Source: JACMQW01 sp964536965 (GTDB lineage Bacteria > Bdellovibrionota > UBA1018). From it: DNA of 34,103 nucleotides. Both the position numbers and the translations under genes were made by a program. Of this stretch, positions 1 to 9,629 are shown one piece after another (within the stretch, counting starts at the first letter, position 1; the number at the start of each line of letters is the position of its first letter). The stretch is from positions 1 to 34,103 of the forward strand of contig CAZIAL010000033.1 in NCBI GenBank assembly GCA_964536965.1, given 5' to 3'. The notes beneath the pieces are model-generated. The model had not been told where the DNA came from. It did not search any database and saw only the letters and a program-made list of their open reading frames with translations.

Positions 1-282
1 GCCGAGATGGCGCGGACGATGGGACTCCCCGAAGCGCAGACGATGTTTGGTCCGAAAAAGGCCCTCGAAACCGTCCAGGCCTTCATGGCCCAGTGCGGGA
101 CGCCGGGCGCGGATCCGAAGTCGGGATGTTCGCGCGAGCGCGACTGGAAGAATCAGATGCGCGCCTTCATCGAAAACAGAGTGAAGGTGATGGTTACCCA
201 GAACTATCCTTATATTCGGGAGCAGTCCAAGAACCGTTATAACGAGTTCCTTTCGGGGCTTCGACCGCTCGCCGTGAAGGGC
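1..282 (+). CDS. 5' piece of a large unknown protein, broken by an assembly gap
   Basis: This reading frame is open from the left edge up to the run of Ns. An ATG lies at 7, but the frame is also open before it, so the true start may be outside the window. The 94 visible residues contain two cysteines and a mixed charged, helix-like composition with no motif I recognise. The frame downstream of the gap (from 293) is also open right up to the Ns, so I infer that both pieces belong to one gene. The 10 Ns put the two halves in different frames only because 10 is not a multiple of three. Function unknown. Confidence 0.6.
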
Positions 283-292
283 NNNNNNNNNN
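283..292. other. Assembly gap (10 N)
   Basis: Ten consecutive Ns interrupt an otherwise continuous coding region. A fixed run of ten usually marks a scaffold join of unknown length. The true distance, and therefore the reading frame across it, cannot be read here. Confidence 0.95.
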
Positions 293-3200
293 AAGTACAA
301 ACGTAAACGACAGTGGGTGGCCCAAGCCCCGAGCGACAGCCATACCGTGAACGCCGGGAAAGCCATGATGACGGTTGAGCGTTCACCGAAGGACTATTAT
401 CTCGCGAAAGTGAACGCGCTCGCGAGCGATAACCTCACTCCGTATGTCGAAGGCATTCCGTTTCGTCAGAGCTGGAAGCGCTACGGACTGAAGCAGTTCG
501 CGGCGCCGACGACGCCGGAGCAGATCAGCAGCTTTTTCCACAAGAAGCTCGAGCTGATGTCCGGGCTCGCGACCTCGAAACTTCTGAAGGGCCTCGAAAC
601 CCAGAACGGGACCCGTGAGTACGGGAAGCCGTGGGTGAAGCCGAGTCACTTCGTACTGAATCAGCACGGCCTCGCGGAAGAATACATGGCCGTCCGGATT
701 CGCAGCAACCGCGCGGTCATGAAGGGAATGGAGATCGTTTTCGGAAAAATCGCAGAGGCCTACGCGCAGGCCGCCCAGCAGGCCGATCCCGAGCGAAACA
801 TGCCGGCGGTGATGAAGATGGCCGCGATGGCGAATAAGGCGGGCAAAAAGAAGCCGGCCGAGTCCTGCCAAAAGGTTCTCGTCCAACCGCAGACCGCGGC
901 GACTGCCAAAGGAAATGCCGCGCCGAAACGCGGCCCGGCCCAGGAGGCGGCCGCGCTGGATGCAGCGGGCACGCAGGAAGTCTGCGTCGCTCCGCCCGTC
1001 GATGAAGAAACGGCGAATGCGAAGGTGCTCGAGTCGATCCTCGTGAGCGCGGCGAAATCCGGCTACCAGGAGTTCCTCGTCCAGATGGAAAAGGCTCCCC
1101 AGCACAAAAATCCTGAGCGCGCGAAGAAAGCCATGGAGAGGATGTCGGCGGAGATGAAGCTGAAGTCCCGCGAGCAATCGATCGCCGTGCGGGATAATAC
1201 CTACGTCGCCCCGCGAATTCCGACGCCGCTCCTGCTGAAAACGCCTCCGAACCAGCCGCTCGCGAAGGCCTCGCCGACCCCGACCCCGACGCCCGAAGCG
1301 ACGAAAAAATTCCGCCCGGGGCGCGACCAGACTTTCGCCATGGATGAGAACGAAGCTTATGTGGCGCCCGCCGACCGGGAAGAAGCGAAATTCCTGATGA
1401 CGGAAGCTCTCGCGATGCTCGGGCTCGGCAGTGCCGCCACGGGCGAACGCTGGGGAACGAGCACGAAAATCTGGTACCGCCCCCACCGGGTCCTCTCCTG
1501 GCTCATGACCGAACATTTCATCCAGCGCCAGCTCCCCCAGGCGACCTTACTCGAGCGGATGGCGGGTACGGCCCTCGACCAGGTCGCGATGGGCCAGGCG
1601 CTGGAGCAGGAAGCCTATGCCCGGGCGCCGATTCTCGCGATCCAGCCGAGCTGGATGCCGAAGAGTGAAGAGGATTCGCCGAATTTCCTGACCCGGGTCC
1701 AGAAGTACTGGACCCCCCAGAAGGGCTGGGACGTGGCCGCCTTCGACATGATCTTTCGCGAGGTCTTGGTCGCGGCCGTGCGAAACGACATCGACAAGGT
1801 CGAGACTTACTGTCGCGCGGACATCCGGAACTATCAGGACGATATCGACTTCCGGAACATGTTCAACTCCACTTCCGGCATTCGCGCCGCGCTCTCGCAG
1901 ATGGAGGGCGTCGATCGGTGGGACGCCGAGATCCAGAAAGAAGCGCGTTCGCTCAAGCAGATCATCCTGCAGGACTATATCGATCCGTACGGGATGTATA
2001 TTTTCATCGGGATGATGCTCGTCATCGCCTGGCAGTTCGCGCCCGTGATCCTTTCCGTCATGCACGCCAGCACCCTGGCGGCCGCCGTGCAAGGCATCGG
2101 CGCCGCGGTCGGAAAGCTGACGGTTTCGCGGTTCCTCTGGATCATGCTCACGGGGAACATGGCGCCGGTAAACGTCATGTTCGCGAGTCAGACGGTGCTT
2201 ATGATCAGCGTCTATATGTTCCAGATGCCGGTCCAGATCGAGCACCACTTCCAGGTGGCGAACTCCCAGATCACGCGAACGAGTCTTCCGGGATATCTCC
2301 TGGATCGAAGCCTCGTCGACCGCGAGAAAATGCAGGCCATGCGCGCCGAGCTTTCCTCGAACCAGGGGATGACGAAATTCGCGGCCGTGGCCGAGGTCGC
2401 GGCGTTCGCGGGATTCACAATCCCGGGCGCGCTGAAGACCCTCGGTTTCACCGGCAGCCGAAAACTCGCCCAGCTTTCCCAGGGACTCGATCCGAAGATC
2501 CTGAACGATGCGAAGGTACCGAGCTTCGGCGAACTCATGAAGGAACATGGCGGACTGAAGGGGATGCAAATCTATCTCGGTCGCGTGGGAATCGCGATGA
2601 AGTCGCTGAACCGGATTCCGACCGTGCTTCCGGGCGCGGCTTCGCGGGCGGCGCTTTACGAGGCGACTTCGGCCCAGCTCGCCCGACAGTTCAAGAACCG
2701 GGATGACTTCGTCCGCTTCCTCCAGACCGCGAAGGATGACGTCCTGAAGGAGGCGAAACTCGCGTTCGGCCTGGCCGAGGACGCGAAGATCGAGGCGCTG
2801 GGAGTCGCCATTCGGCAGTTCGACGAACGGGTCACCCTCGACGCGATTTCCGATGCGAACGCGTACGGAAGACGATTCGCGGACCGGGTGGACGAGTTAG
2901 CGGACGATGATTTCGTCACCGTGGTGATGAAACGCCGGGCGCGTGGACTGCAGGCGCGTCAGGAGCAGACGCTGCTGGCCAAGGAAGCCGACGCTCTGAA
3001 GAAGATCGGGGAGGCCGAAGCCCTCGCGGCGGAAGCCCGCATGTTCGACGAGATGATCGCCGCCGCGAAAACGGCGCCCACCGAGAAAGGCGCGCCGGAA
3101 CTCTCGGTCTTCTTCCGGAACATGGTCGCGGAAGGGGAAATCGAAAAGCTGCGGAAGTACTACATGAAGTACCGAAAGCAGATCTTCGACAAGCATACGC

Positions 3201-3541
3201 GCGACGAGGTGTTTAAAGTGTGGAAGGCGCTCGACTATCTCAGCGAAGACTGGGGTAAGATCACCAGGTACATTCAGGATAAACCCCGTCGGGCGATCAA
3301 CTTCGTCTATGCCACGGGTCGAGCCGATCTTTACCTCGATGGTCCGGATGGACTACCCGGCGTGATCGATGCCGAAGCGCTGAAGCAGAATCCCGAGGAC
3401 TACGATACCTACGCGATACCGGTGAAGAAGTTCACGGGTCGCAAGCGGAAATCGGCCCGCAAGGAGCCTTATCGTTCGAAGGCGCAGCGGGCGGCGGACG
3501 AAAAAAATAGATCAACCGGAACGAATCCGGCCGCACGATAA
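293..3541 (+). CDS. Large unknown protein with a central membrane region (3' piece)
   Basis: This frame is open from the gap to TAA at 3539-3541, giving at least 1082 residues. A GTG at 317 could be read as a start, but it has no ribosome site and the frame is open before it, so it is probably internal. Numbering from 317: a hydrophilic helical N-terminal half has a Pro-Thr stretch near residue 320, two to three hydrophobic segments lie at about 560-640, and a long charged helical region follows. The last 40 or so residues are very rich in Lys and Arg. No signal peptide is visible because the N-terminus is missing. I do not recognise the family. The layout suggests a membrane-anchored structural or envelope-associated protein with large soluble domains on both sides, which is inference only. 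Coding is convergent with 3611-4438. Confidence 0.85.
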   Translation, partial: KYKRKRQWVAQAPSDSHTVNAGKAMMTVERSPKDYYLAKVNALASDNLTPYVEGIPFRQSWKRYGLKQFAAPTTPEQISSFFHKKLELMSGLATSKLLKGLETQNGTREYGKPWVKPSHFVLNQHGLAEEYMAVRIRSNRAVMKGMEIVFGKIAEAYAQAAQQADPERNMPAVMKMAAMANKAGKKKPAESCQKVLVQPQTAATAKGNAAPKRGPAQEAAALDAAGTQEVCVAPPVDEETANAKVLESILVSAAKSGYQEFLVQMEKAPQHKNPERAKKAMERMSAEMKLKSREQSIAVRDNTYVAPRIPTPLLLKTPPNQPLAKASPTPTPTPEATKKFRPGRDQTFAMDENEAYVAPADREEAKFLMTEALAMLGLGSAATGERWGTSTKIWYRPHRVLSWLMTEHFIQRQLPQATLLERMAGTALDQVAMGQALEQEAYARAPILAIQPSWMPKSEEDSPNFLTRVQKYWTPQKGWDVAAFDMIFREVLVAAVRNDIDKVETYCRADIRNYQDDIDFRNMFNSTSGIRAALSQMEGVDRWDAEIQKEARSLKQIILQDYIDPYGMYIFIGMMLVIAWQFAPVILSVMHASTLAAAVQGIGAAVGKLTVSRFLWIMLTGNMAPVNVMFASQTVLMISVYMFQMPVQIEHHFQVANSQITRTSLPGYLLDRSLVDREKMQAMRAELSSNQGMTKFAAVAEVAAFAGFTIPGALKTLGFTGSRKLAQLSQGLDPKILNDAKVPSFGELMKEHGGLKGMQIYLGRVGIAMKSLNRIPTVLPGAASRAALYEATSAQLARQFKNRDDFVRFLQTAKDDVLKEAKLAFGLAEDAKIEALGVAIRQFDERVTLDAISDANAYGRRFADRVDELADDDFVTVVMKRRARGLQARQEQTLLAKEADALKKIGEAEALAAEARMFDEMIAAAKTAPTEKGAPELSVFFRNMVAEGEIEKLRKYYMKYRKQIFDKHTRDEVFKVWKALDYLSEDWGKITRYIQDKPRRAINFVYATGRADLYLDGPDGLPGVIDAEALKQNPEDYDTYAIPVKKFTGRKRKSARKEPYRSKAQRAADEKNRSTGTNPAAR

Positions 3542-3571
3542 AACGGTCACGCGGATCTAGGCACGAAAATG

Positions 3572-3605
3572 AAAAAGCCCCGGCGATATCCGCCGGGGCT
3601 TTTTT
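3572..3605. terminator. Bidirectional rho-independent terminator
   Basis: A perfect 9-bp GC-rich stem (3577-3585 with 3591-3599, loop 3586-3590) is flanked by five A on the left and six T on the right. It therefore has a U-tract in both directions. It lies between the convergent genes ending at 3541 (+) and 3611 (-) and can serve both. Confidence 0.93.
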
Positions 3606-3610
3606 CGTCT

Positions 3611-4438
3611 TTACTCCCCGAATCCCAGGTCGCAATGCCGAAGAATCGTGCGCTGGACCTGGAAGGACCAGTCCGCGTCTTTAATTTCGAATTCCATCGG
3701 ATATTCCGTCTCGGCGAGGATCGGGAGGAACGTCTGGACGAACCAGGAAGATCCTTCCCGCTGTTCCGTCAGGAACGCCGTCTTCCGCGTCTTCGAGTTG
3801 TAGGTCTGGATGAACGTGCGGCCTTCCCAGTCCTGTTTTACGAAGTAGGGAGTATGCACCGCTTCGATGCCGCCGATTCCGAGGAGTTGGCGGCCGGTCG
3901 AGAAGGCGCGGGAGGCGGTTATCGTCGCGCTCAGTCCGAGCCCTTCCAGGCTCGCGCTCGCCGTAACCGACGCGGAGTAGGTGAAGTTATAGTTGTAGCT
4001 GGCGAAGATCGCCGAGTTGTCGTGGCATTCTTCTTGGTGCTCCGGCAGTTCGTAGATCCGCTCCCTGCGTTTAAAGACGTCGTAAAACGAGACATAGCGG
4101 TAGTAATCGAAGCCGGAGCCGTGTCCACGGACCCTGAAAGCGGGTCCGATCAGCACGCGGTCTTTCTTCTCTTTCGTGATCGGGTCGATCGCGGGAATCG
4201 CGGTCGTCGGAAAGGGATTCGAAGCGCTCAGGAAGAAAAGTTCCTCGCGATTGATTTCGGAGCGTCTTTCGATCGCACTGCGATTTCGCGAAAAACCGGC
4301 AGGATCCGAAGCGAGGACGTTTTTCGGATAGTCGAGGCTCGCGGGCGCGGAACCGAAAGCCTCGATGGGATTCGCCATCGCGGCGGTGGAAAAGGCGGAG
4401 GCCGTGGCAAATACGGCGAAGACGGTCGAGACAGACAT
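3611..4438 (-). CDS. Exported protein of unknown function
   Basis: This 275-residue protein starts at ATG 4438. A strong ribosome site (AGGGGGT) lies about five bases upstream. The first 22 residues are hydrophobic and Ala/Ser/Thr-rich and end in AMA before NP, which looks like a signal peptidase I site, although the n-region lacks a positive charge. The mature part alternates aromatic and small residues. It holds a Ser/Ala/Thr-rich stretch near the middle (SASVTASASLEG) and has one cysteine near the middle and one close to the C-terminus. A periplasmic or outer-membrane location is likely. I do not recognise a family. A promoter-like sequence lies about 88 bases upstream, and the gene ends at the shared terminator, so it is probably a single-gene transcript. 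Confidence 0.82.
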   Translation of the reverse strand: MSVSTVFAVFATASAFSTAAMANPIEAFGSAPASLDYPKNVLASDPAGFSRNRSAIERRSEINREELFFLSASNPFPTTAIPAIDPITKEKKDRVLIGPAFRVRGHGSGFDYYRYVSFYDVFKRRERIYELPEHQEECHDNSAIFASYNYNFTYSASVTASASLEGLGLSATITASRAFSTGRQLLGIGGIEAVHTPYFVKQDWEGRTFIQTYNSKTRKTAFLTEQREGSSWFVQTFLPILAETEYPMEFEIKDADWSFQVQRTILRHCDLGFGE

Positions 4439-4525
4439 GAGAACCCCCTACAAATGGACTTCCAGTGGGAAACCCGTACCCCTTTGGAACATGCCCCTCG
4501 GAAGAGATCCCGAGGTAACGCGATG

Positions 4526-4555
4526 TATATATTCCTGGCAGAAGCAGTGTGTCAA
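4526..4555 (-). promoter_or_regulatory. Sigma70-type promoter for the exported protein
   Basis: On the minus strand a perfect TTGACA (4550-4555) is followed after 18 bases by TATATA (4526-4531). It lies about 88 bases before the ATG at 4438. The match is by eye to the consensus. Confidence 0.5.
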
Positions 4556-4715
4556 AGGGGAAATGAAAGGGTTTTTACGCTTTGCTAACCCACCGATATG
4601 ACTCGGCAAAAAAACCCTCAGGCGGAGCCACTTTTAAGTGGGGTCTGGATTTGCGTTCCTTCTCCACCTCATGCAGAATTTTAAAGGTCTTAGGTCTGGA
4701 TGACCCAAAGGCAGT

Positions 4716-4745
4716 TTGACCGGTCGAAGGGCCGGTTCCTCTAAC
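4716..4745 (+). promoter_or_regulatory. Sigma70-type promoter for the DksA-like gene
   Basis: TTGACC (4716-4721) is followed after 18 bases by TCTAAC (4740-4745), 42 bases before the ATG at 4788. Its presence argues against the longer frame that could start at the TTG at 4716. Confidence 0.45.
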
Positions 4746-4787
4746 GATTCCATTGAAGAGTACCTCAAGGAAGGGAGTACCCAACAC

Positions 4788-5150
4788 ATGGCCCGTACAC
4801 GTGCTGCGCTATTAGCCGAATGCCGGAAGCGCCTTCTCAAGACCAAACAAGATATCATGAACGGACTGCAGGCTTCGCGTGGCGACATCGAAGTGATGAA
4901 CGGCGGCGACGAGGCGGATCAGGCCGCGGATTTCCAGCAGAAGGCGGCGGCGCTTGCGATGCGCGAGTCCTCCCTCCGCCAGCTGCGTGAGATCGACGTC
5001 GCTCTGGACCGGATCGAAACGGATGCCTACGGAATCTGCGAAGAAACCGAAGAGCCGATCGAAGAAGAGCGCCTGCTGGCCCTTCCTTGGACGCGTCTTT
5101 CCGTCGAAGGCGCCGAGATTCGCGACCGTCGCAAGTCCAAGTTCGCTTAA
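4788..5150 (+). CDS. DksA/TraR-family regulator lacking most zinc cysteines
   Basis: This 120-residue protein starts at ATG 4788, with AAGGAAGGG about 12 bases upstream. The family binds RNA polymerase through its secondary channel and tunes transcription, often with ppGpp. A helical coiled coil fills the first 75 or so residues. Its tip has the family motif DxxDxA as Asp41-Glu-Ala-Asp44-Gln-Ala46. The C-terminal zinc-ribbon region (81-111) keeps the family layout YGIC...RLLALPW but holds only Cys84. The places where the other three cysteines normally sit carry Thr, Val and Ala-type residues, so classical zinc binding is unlikely. The globular domain may be held together without metal, as in cysteine-poor DksA paralogues of other bacteria. 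Single gene with its own promoter and a likely terminator. Confidence 0.9.
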   Translation: MARTRAALLAECRKRLLKTKQDIMNGLQASRGDIEVMNGGDEADQAADFQQKAAALAMRESSLRQLREIDVALDRIETDAYGICEETEEPIEEERLLALPWTRLSVEGAEIRDRRKSKFA

Positions 5151-5206
5151 TCGAGCGACGAAGGACGAGCTCGAATATTCGCCGCTCGTCGGGGTGGCGT
5201 CGATCG

Positions 5207-5226
5207 ATGCGCGCGCGCATTTTTTT
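5207..5226 (+). terminator. Probable terminator of the DksA-like gene
   Basis: A short GC-rich hairpin (ATGCG at 5207-5211, loop CGCG, CGCAT at 5216-5220) runs directly into a seven-T tract. It lies 57 bases after the stop codon. The stem is short, so the call is moderate. A separate 7-bp inverted repeat, GACGAGC/GCTCGTC, lies just before it at 5164-5190. Confidence 0.5.
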
Positions 5227-5384
5227 CGTGAGCCCTGTTGCCTTGGGCTACGGGGCTCCAGCTCGAGCGGCGTGGTCCCACCGTCCGCCGCCTAAAGTAA
5301 AATCCGAAGGGGAAGGAAGCTCCCCGCCCGCCGCGCAACCCAAGCCACCCTTTGTCGATAGGCCGATAGAGCGTGACGAATCCT

Positions 5385-5436
5385 AGTGCGGGTTTGCGCC
5401 CGCCAATCGGTCGAACGTTCGCGCGTTCGCTAGTAA

Positions 5437-5461
<25 letters not shown>
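5385..5461. repeat. Pair of 23-bp direct repeats forming GCAA-loop hairpins
   Basis: Copies at 5385-5407 and 5439-5461 differ at three positions and are 31 bases apart. Read on the minus strand, each can fold into a small hairpin with a GCAA loop, for example GGGC-GCAA-GCCC in the copy that forms the last codons of the ActC-like gene. The second copy lies just downstream of the stop codon. This may be a local duplication of the gene's 3' end or a repeated RNA structure. Confidence 0.5.
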
Positions 5462-6801
<1,340 letters not shown>

Positions 6802-6852
6802 GCGCTCGGAGTCCTCTAATTTTTTACGGATAGGGCGAGCTTAATTGAGAAT

Positions 6853-6881
6853 TTGACGAGTGCCTAGGGAAAAGCTAGCTT
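6853..6881 (+). promoter_or_regulatory. Possible promoter for the 6996 gene group
   Basis: TTGACG (6853-6858) and TAGCTT (6876-6881) are separated by 17 bases, 115 bases before the ATG at 6996. The -35 match is good and the -10 match is poor. The -10 overlaps a 10-bp palindrome, AAGCTAGCTT. A second inverted repeat, CGGGTT-CA-AACCCG, lies at 6898-6911 in the leader. Confidence 0.3.
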
Positions 6882-6995
6882 CCACAAAACGGAAATTCGG
6901 GTTCAAACCCGCGGAAGCAAAGCGCTAAAAACTTGAGCAATCTGCTGCCCTGATCACCGCTCCGAGCTTGAAACGATCTGCAAAGGAATCGAATT

Positions 6996-7451
6996 ATGAC
7001 TGACCGCGATAAGCCGTCTCCATTGGCCTGGGTCATCGGCCTCCCGATTGCGATCATCGCGCTCTTCGCACTGAATCTTTTCGTGATCGAGCCGCTGCTG
7101 AACCAGGCCGTCGGTCGCGCGGTCGCACAGACGCTCTATATCGTGATCCGCATCGTCGGACTGATTGGGCTCGCGTTTGGACTAGCGAAATTCGGGCAGC
7201 GAAATCGTTTTCAAACTGTCACGACGACCTTGCTCGTTGGTTTTATCGATCAGGTCCTGCTGAAGGGCCTCTGGATCAAGCGCGACATCGTCGCGAACCC
7301 GGAGGCTTGGAAAGGTTTCGAGCCCACCAACGCTGCAGTTTTCGTGAACATGGCGACGGGCTATCTTTTCTTTGTTCCGATCGTCCTGATCCTGACTTTT
7401 CTCGGGATGGAGTCCACGCGCTTCCGCCGCGATTGGTCTTTAAAGTCTTAA
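6996..7451 (+). CDS. Small membrane protein of unknown function
   Basis: This 151-residue protein starts at ATG 6996, with AAAGGA eight bases upstream. Three to four hydrophobic segments are visible at about residues 11-33, 43-64, 78-92 and 112-137. They are separated by short charged loops, including a Lys/Arg-containing loop near 95. No signal peptide cleavage site or catalytic motif is seen. It ends 25 bases before the flavoenzyme gene in the same direction, so the two are probably co-transcribed. Nothing in the sequence shows a functional link. Family not recognised. Confidence 0.8.
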   Translation: MTDRDKPSPLAWVIGLPIAIIALFALNLFVIEPLLNQAVGRAVAQTLYIVIRIVGLIGLAFGLAKFGQRNRFQTVTTTLLVGFIDQVLLKGLWIKRDIVANPEAWKGFEPTNAAVFVNMATGYLFFVPIVLILTFLGMESTRFRRDWSLKS

Positions 7452-7476
7452 CACCGCGGGTGAGAATGGGGAAAGC

Positions 7477-9591
7477 ATGCCCCACCAACTTTACCCGAAT
7501 CTTTTCGCGAAGCTCGACCTCGGACCGTTCACCCTTCCGAACCGCGTCGTGATGGGTTCGATGCATACCGGGCTCGAAGAAGTCCGAGGCGGTTTCGACC
7601 GGCTCGCGGCCTATTACGGCGAACGGGCGAAGGGCGGAGTCGGACTCATCATCACAGGTGGGATTTCTCCGAACTTCTCCGGCCGCGTCTCGCCGCTCGG
7701 TCCGCAGCTCTCCTGGCCCTGGCAGCTGAAGAAGCACCAGAAAATCACGGATACCGTGCACCATTATGGCGGGAAGATCGCGATGCAGATCTTGCACGCG
7801 GGCAGGTACGCCTACCATCCTTTCAGCGTCGCGCCCTCGCGGATCAAATCGCCGATTACTCCGTTCAAGCCGTTTGCACTGGGTAAGTTCGGCTTGCATA
7901 AGACGGTGCAGGATTTCGCGAACTGCGCGCGCATGGCGCGTCGCGCGGGATACGACGGCGTCGAGATCATGGGCAGCGAGGGGTACCTACTCCATACGTT
8001 TACCTCTCCGCGCACGAATCGGCGCGCGGACGATTATGGCGGCGCCTTCGTGAATCGCATTCGTCTGCCGCTCGAGATCGTGCGCGAGATTCGACGCACC
8101 TGTGGAAGGGATTTTCTGATCGTCTACCGCATCTCGCTGCTCGACCTGGTCGAGGGGGGGATGGAGTGGGAAGAAACGGTCCAGTTCGCGCGCGCGCTCG
8201 AGCGCGCAGGCGTGAACGTCCTGAACTCGGGAATCGGCTGGCACGAGGCGAGAATTCCGACGATCGCGACTTCGGTACCGCGCGCGGCTTTTACCGAGGC
8301 GACCCGCCGGCTGAAAAGTTCGGTGAAGATTCCGCTCGTCGCCGTCAACCGAATCAATACGCCGGAAATCGCGGAAAGCGTGCTCGCGCGCGGCGATGCG
8401 GATCTTGTTTCGCTCGCGCGCCCCATGCTCGCCGATCCGGAATGGACGCGGAAGGCGTGGACCGGAAAATCGGAGGAGATCAACACCTGCATCGCCTGCA
8501 ACCAGGCTTGCCTCGATCATATCTTCGAGCGCAAGACGGCGACTTGCCTCGTGAACCCGCGGGCGGGGCACGAAACCGAAATTTCCGAAGCGAAAGCCGA
8601 GCGTCCCGCGCGGGTCGCGGTCGTCGGCGCCGGCCCGGCCGGCCTATCGTTCGCGGTCGAAGCGGCGAAGCGTGGGCATCGGGTCACTCTCTTCGAGAAG
8701 CGGCCCCAAATCGGCGGGCAATTCGATCTCGCCCGCAAAATTCCGGGCAAGGAAGAATTCAACGAAACGATTCGTTACTTTAAAAAGATGCTCGAGAAGC
8801 ATGGAGTCGACGTTCGGCTCGGCGCCGAGGCGCGTCTGTCGGAACTGGTGAATGCATCCAAAGCGAAAGCCGACGTCTTTAGTCGCGACGCAAATCCCGC
8901 GGATGCCGCGAAATTCGACGCCGTCGTCATCGCGGCCGGCGTCGTACCTCGGAGTATTCCGCTGATCGAGAGCGCCCGCGCGAATCGCGATCCCCGCGTG
9001 GTTTCCTACGAAGAACTTCTGAATGGGCGAGTCGCGCCGGGAAATCGCGTCGCAATCATCGGCGCGGGCGGGATCGGATTCGACGTGGCGACATTTCTCG
9101 CCGCGCCCGCCGATCACGCGCTTTCCCTGGAACCGGCCGCGTTCTTCGCGCACTGGGGAATTCGCCTGGAGGCGCGCGGGGGAGTCGAAGGGGTGAAAGC
9201 GATCCCCGCGGCGAGTCCGCGAAAGATTTTCCTGCTGCAGCGGAAGGACGAGCGCGTCGGTGCGCGGCTCGGGAAAACGACGGGATGGATCCATCGGCGT
9301 CAGCTCCTCGACCAAGGGGTCGAAATGATCGCCGGGGTCCAGTACGGAGACCTCGATCGCGACGGACTTTGTATCGAACGCGGTGAGGAGGGAAAACGCC
9401 CACTCGAAGTGGACCAGGTCGTGGTTTGCGCGGGTCAGGTGTCAGAAAATCGACTCTTCGGCGAACTCGAAGCGGCGGGCGTCCGGGCATTTCTCATCGG
9501 TGGCGCGAAAGAGGCCGGCGAACTCGATGCGAAACGAGCGATCGACCAAGGGGTTCGCCTTGCTGCCGGGCTGGAAAAGCTTCTAGAATAG
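7477..9591 (+). CDS. fadH: 2,4-dienoyl-CoA reductase-like Fe-S flavoenzyme (FadH type)
   Basis: This 704-residue protein starts at ATG 7477 and has the full FadH/old-yellow-enzyme layout. An FMN TIM barrel (about 1-330) is followed by a 4Fe-4S site with Cys338, Cys341, Cys345 and Cys357. Next come an FAD-binding Rossmann fold (GAGPAG, from Gly384) and an inserted NAD(P)H fold (GAGGIG, from Gly529). The E. coli FadH catalytic pair Tyr166 and His252 match Tyr170 (in GSEGYL) and His256 (in WHEARIP). The family reduces 2,4-dienoyl-CoA with NADPH during breakdown of unsaturated fatty acids. Related members act on other enones, so the substrate is likely but not proven. No other beta-oxidation gene is in the window. 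It lies between a small membrane protein and an FHA-like protein in one direction. Confidence 0.93.
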   Translation: MPHQLYPNLFAKLDLGPFTLPNRVVMGSMHTGLEEVRGGFDRLAAYYGERAKGGVGLIITGGISPNFSGRVSPLGPQLSWPWQLKKHQKITDTVHHYGGKIAMQILHAGRYAYHPFSVAPSRIKSPITPFKPFALGKFGLHKTVQDFANCARMARRAGYDGVEIMGSEGYLLHTFTSPRTNRRADDYGGAFVNRIRLPLEIVREIRRTCGRDFLIVYRISLLDLVEGGMEWEETVQFARALERAGVNVLNSGIGWHEARIPTIATSVPRAAFTEATRRLKSSVKIPLVAVNRINTPEIAESVLARGDADLVSLARPMLADPEWTRKAWTGKSEEINTCIACNQACLDHIFERKTATCLVNPRAGHETEISEAKAERPARVAVVGAGPAGLSFAVEAAKRGHRVTLFEKRPQIGGQFDLARKIPGKEEFNETIRYFKKMLEKHGVDVRLGAEARLSELVNASKAKADVFSRDANPADAAKFDAVVIAAGVVPRSIPLIESARANRDPRVVSYEELLNGRVAPGNRVAIIGAGGIGFDVATFLAAPADHALSLEPAAFFAHWGIRLEARGGVEGVKAIPAASPRKIFLLQRKDERVGARLGKTTGWIHRRQLLDQGVEMIAGVQYGDLDRDGLCIERGEEGKRPLEVDQVVVCAGQVSENRLFGELEAAGVRAFLIGGAKEAGELDAKRAIDQGVRLAAGLEKLLE

Positions 9592-9629
9592 TAAGGGAAT
9601 CATCCATCAATCCGGAAAACTACCGAGGA

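Larger units (their letters stand above)
4439..4787. other. Divergent intergenic region
   Basis: This 349-base region lies between the exported protein (minus) and the DksA-like gene (plus). It holds two promoter-like sequences, listed separately, and a 6-bp hairpin in the minus-strand leader (4496-4501 with 4510-4515). A short inverted repeat CCACTT-TT-AAGTGG lies near 4628-4641. Short ORFs in it show no ribosome site or family resemblance. I see no RNA gene. Confidence 0.6.

Noticed and set aside
383..1516. A 377-residue Arg/His-rich frame on the minus strand
   Set aside because: Antisense to the large plus-strand gene; Arg/His/Gly/Leu-rich composition typical of a shadow frame.
5231..5330. 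Possible small RNA or tRNA-like structure between the DksA-like and ActC-like genes
   Set aside because: Several short stems form (5231-5249, 5267-5291), but there is no cloverleaf, no promoter and no known RNA family resemblance.
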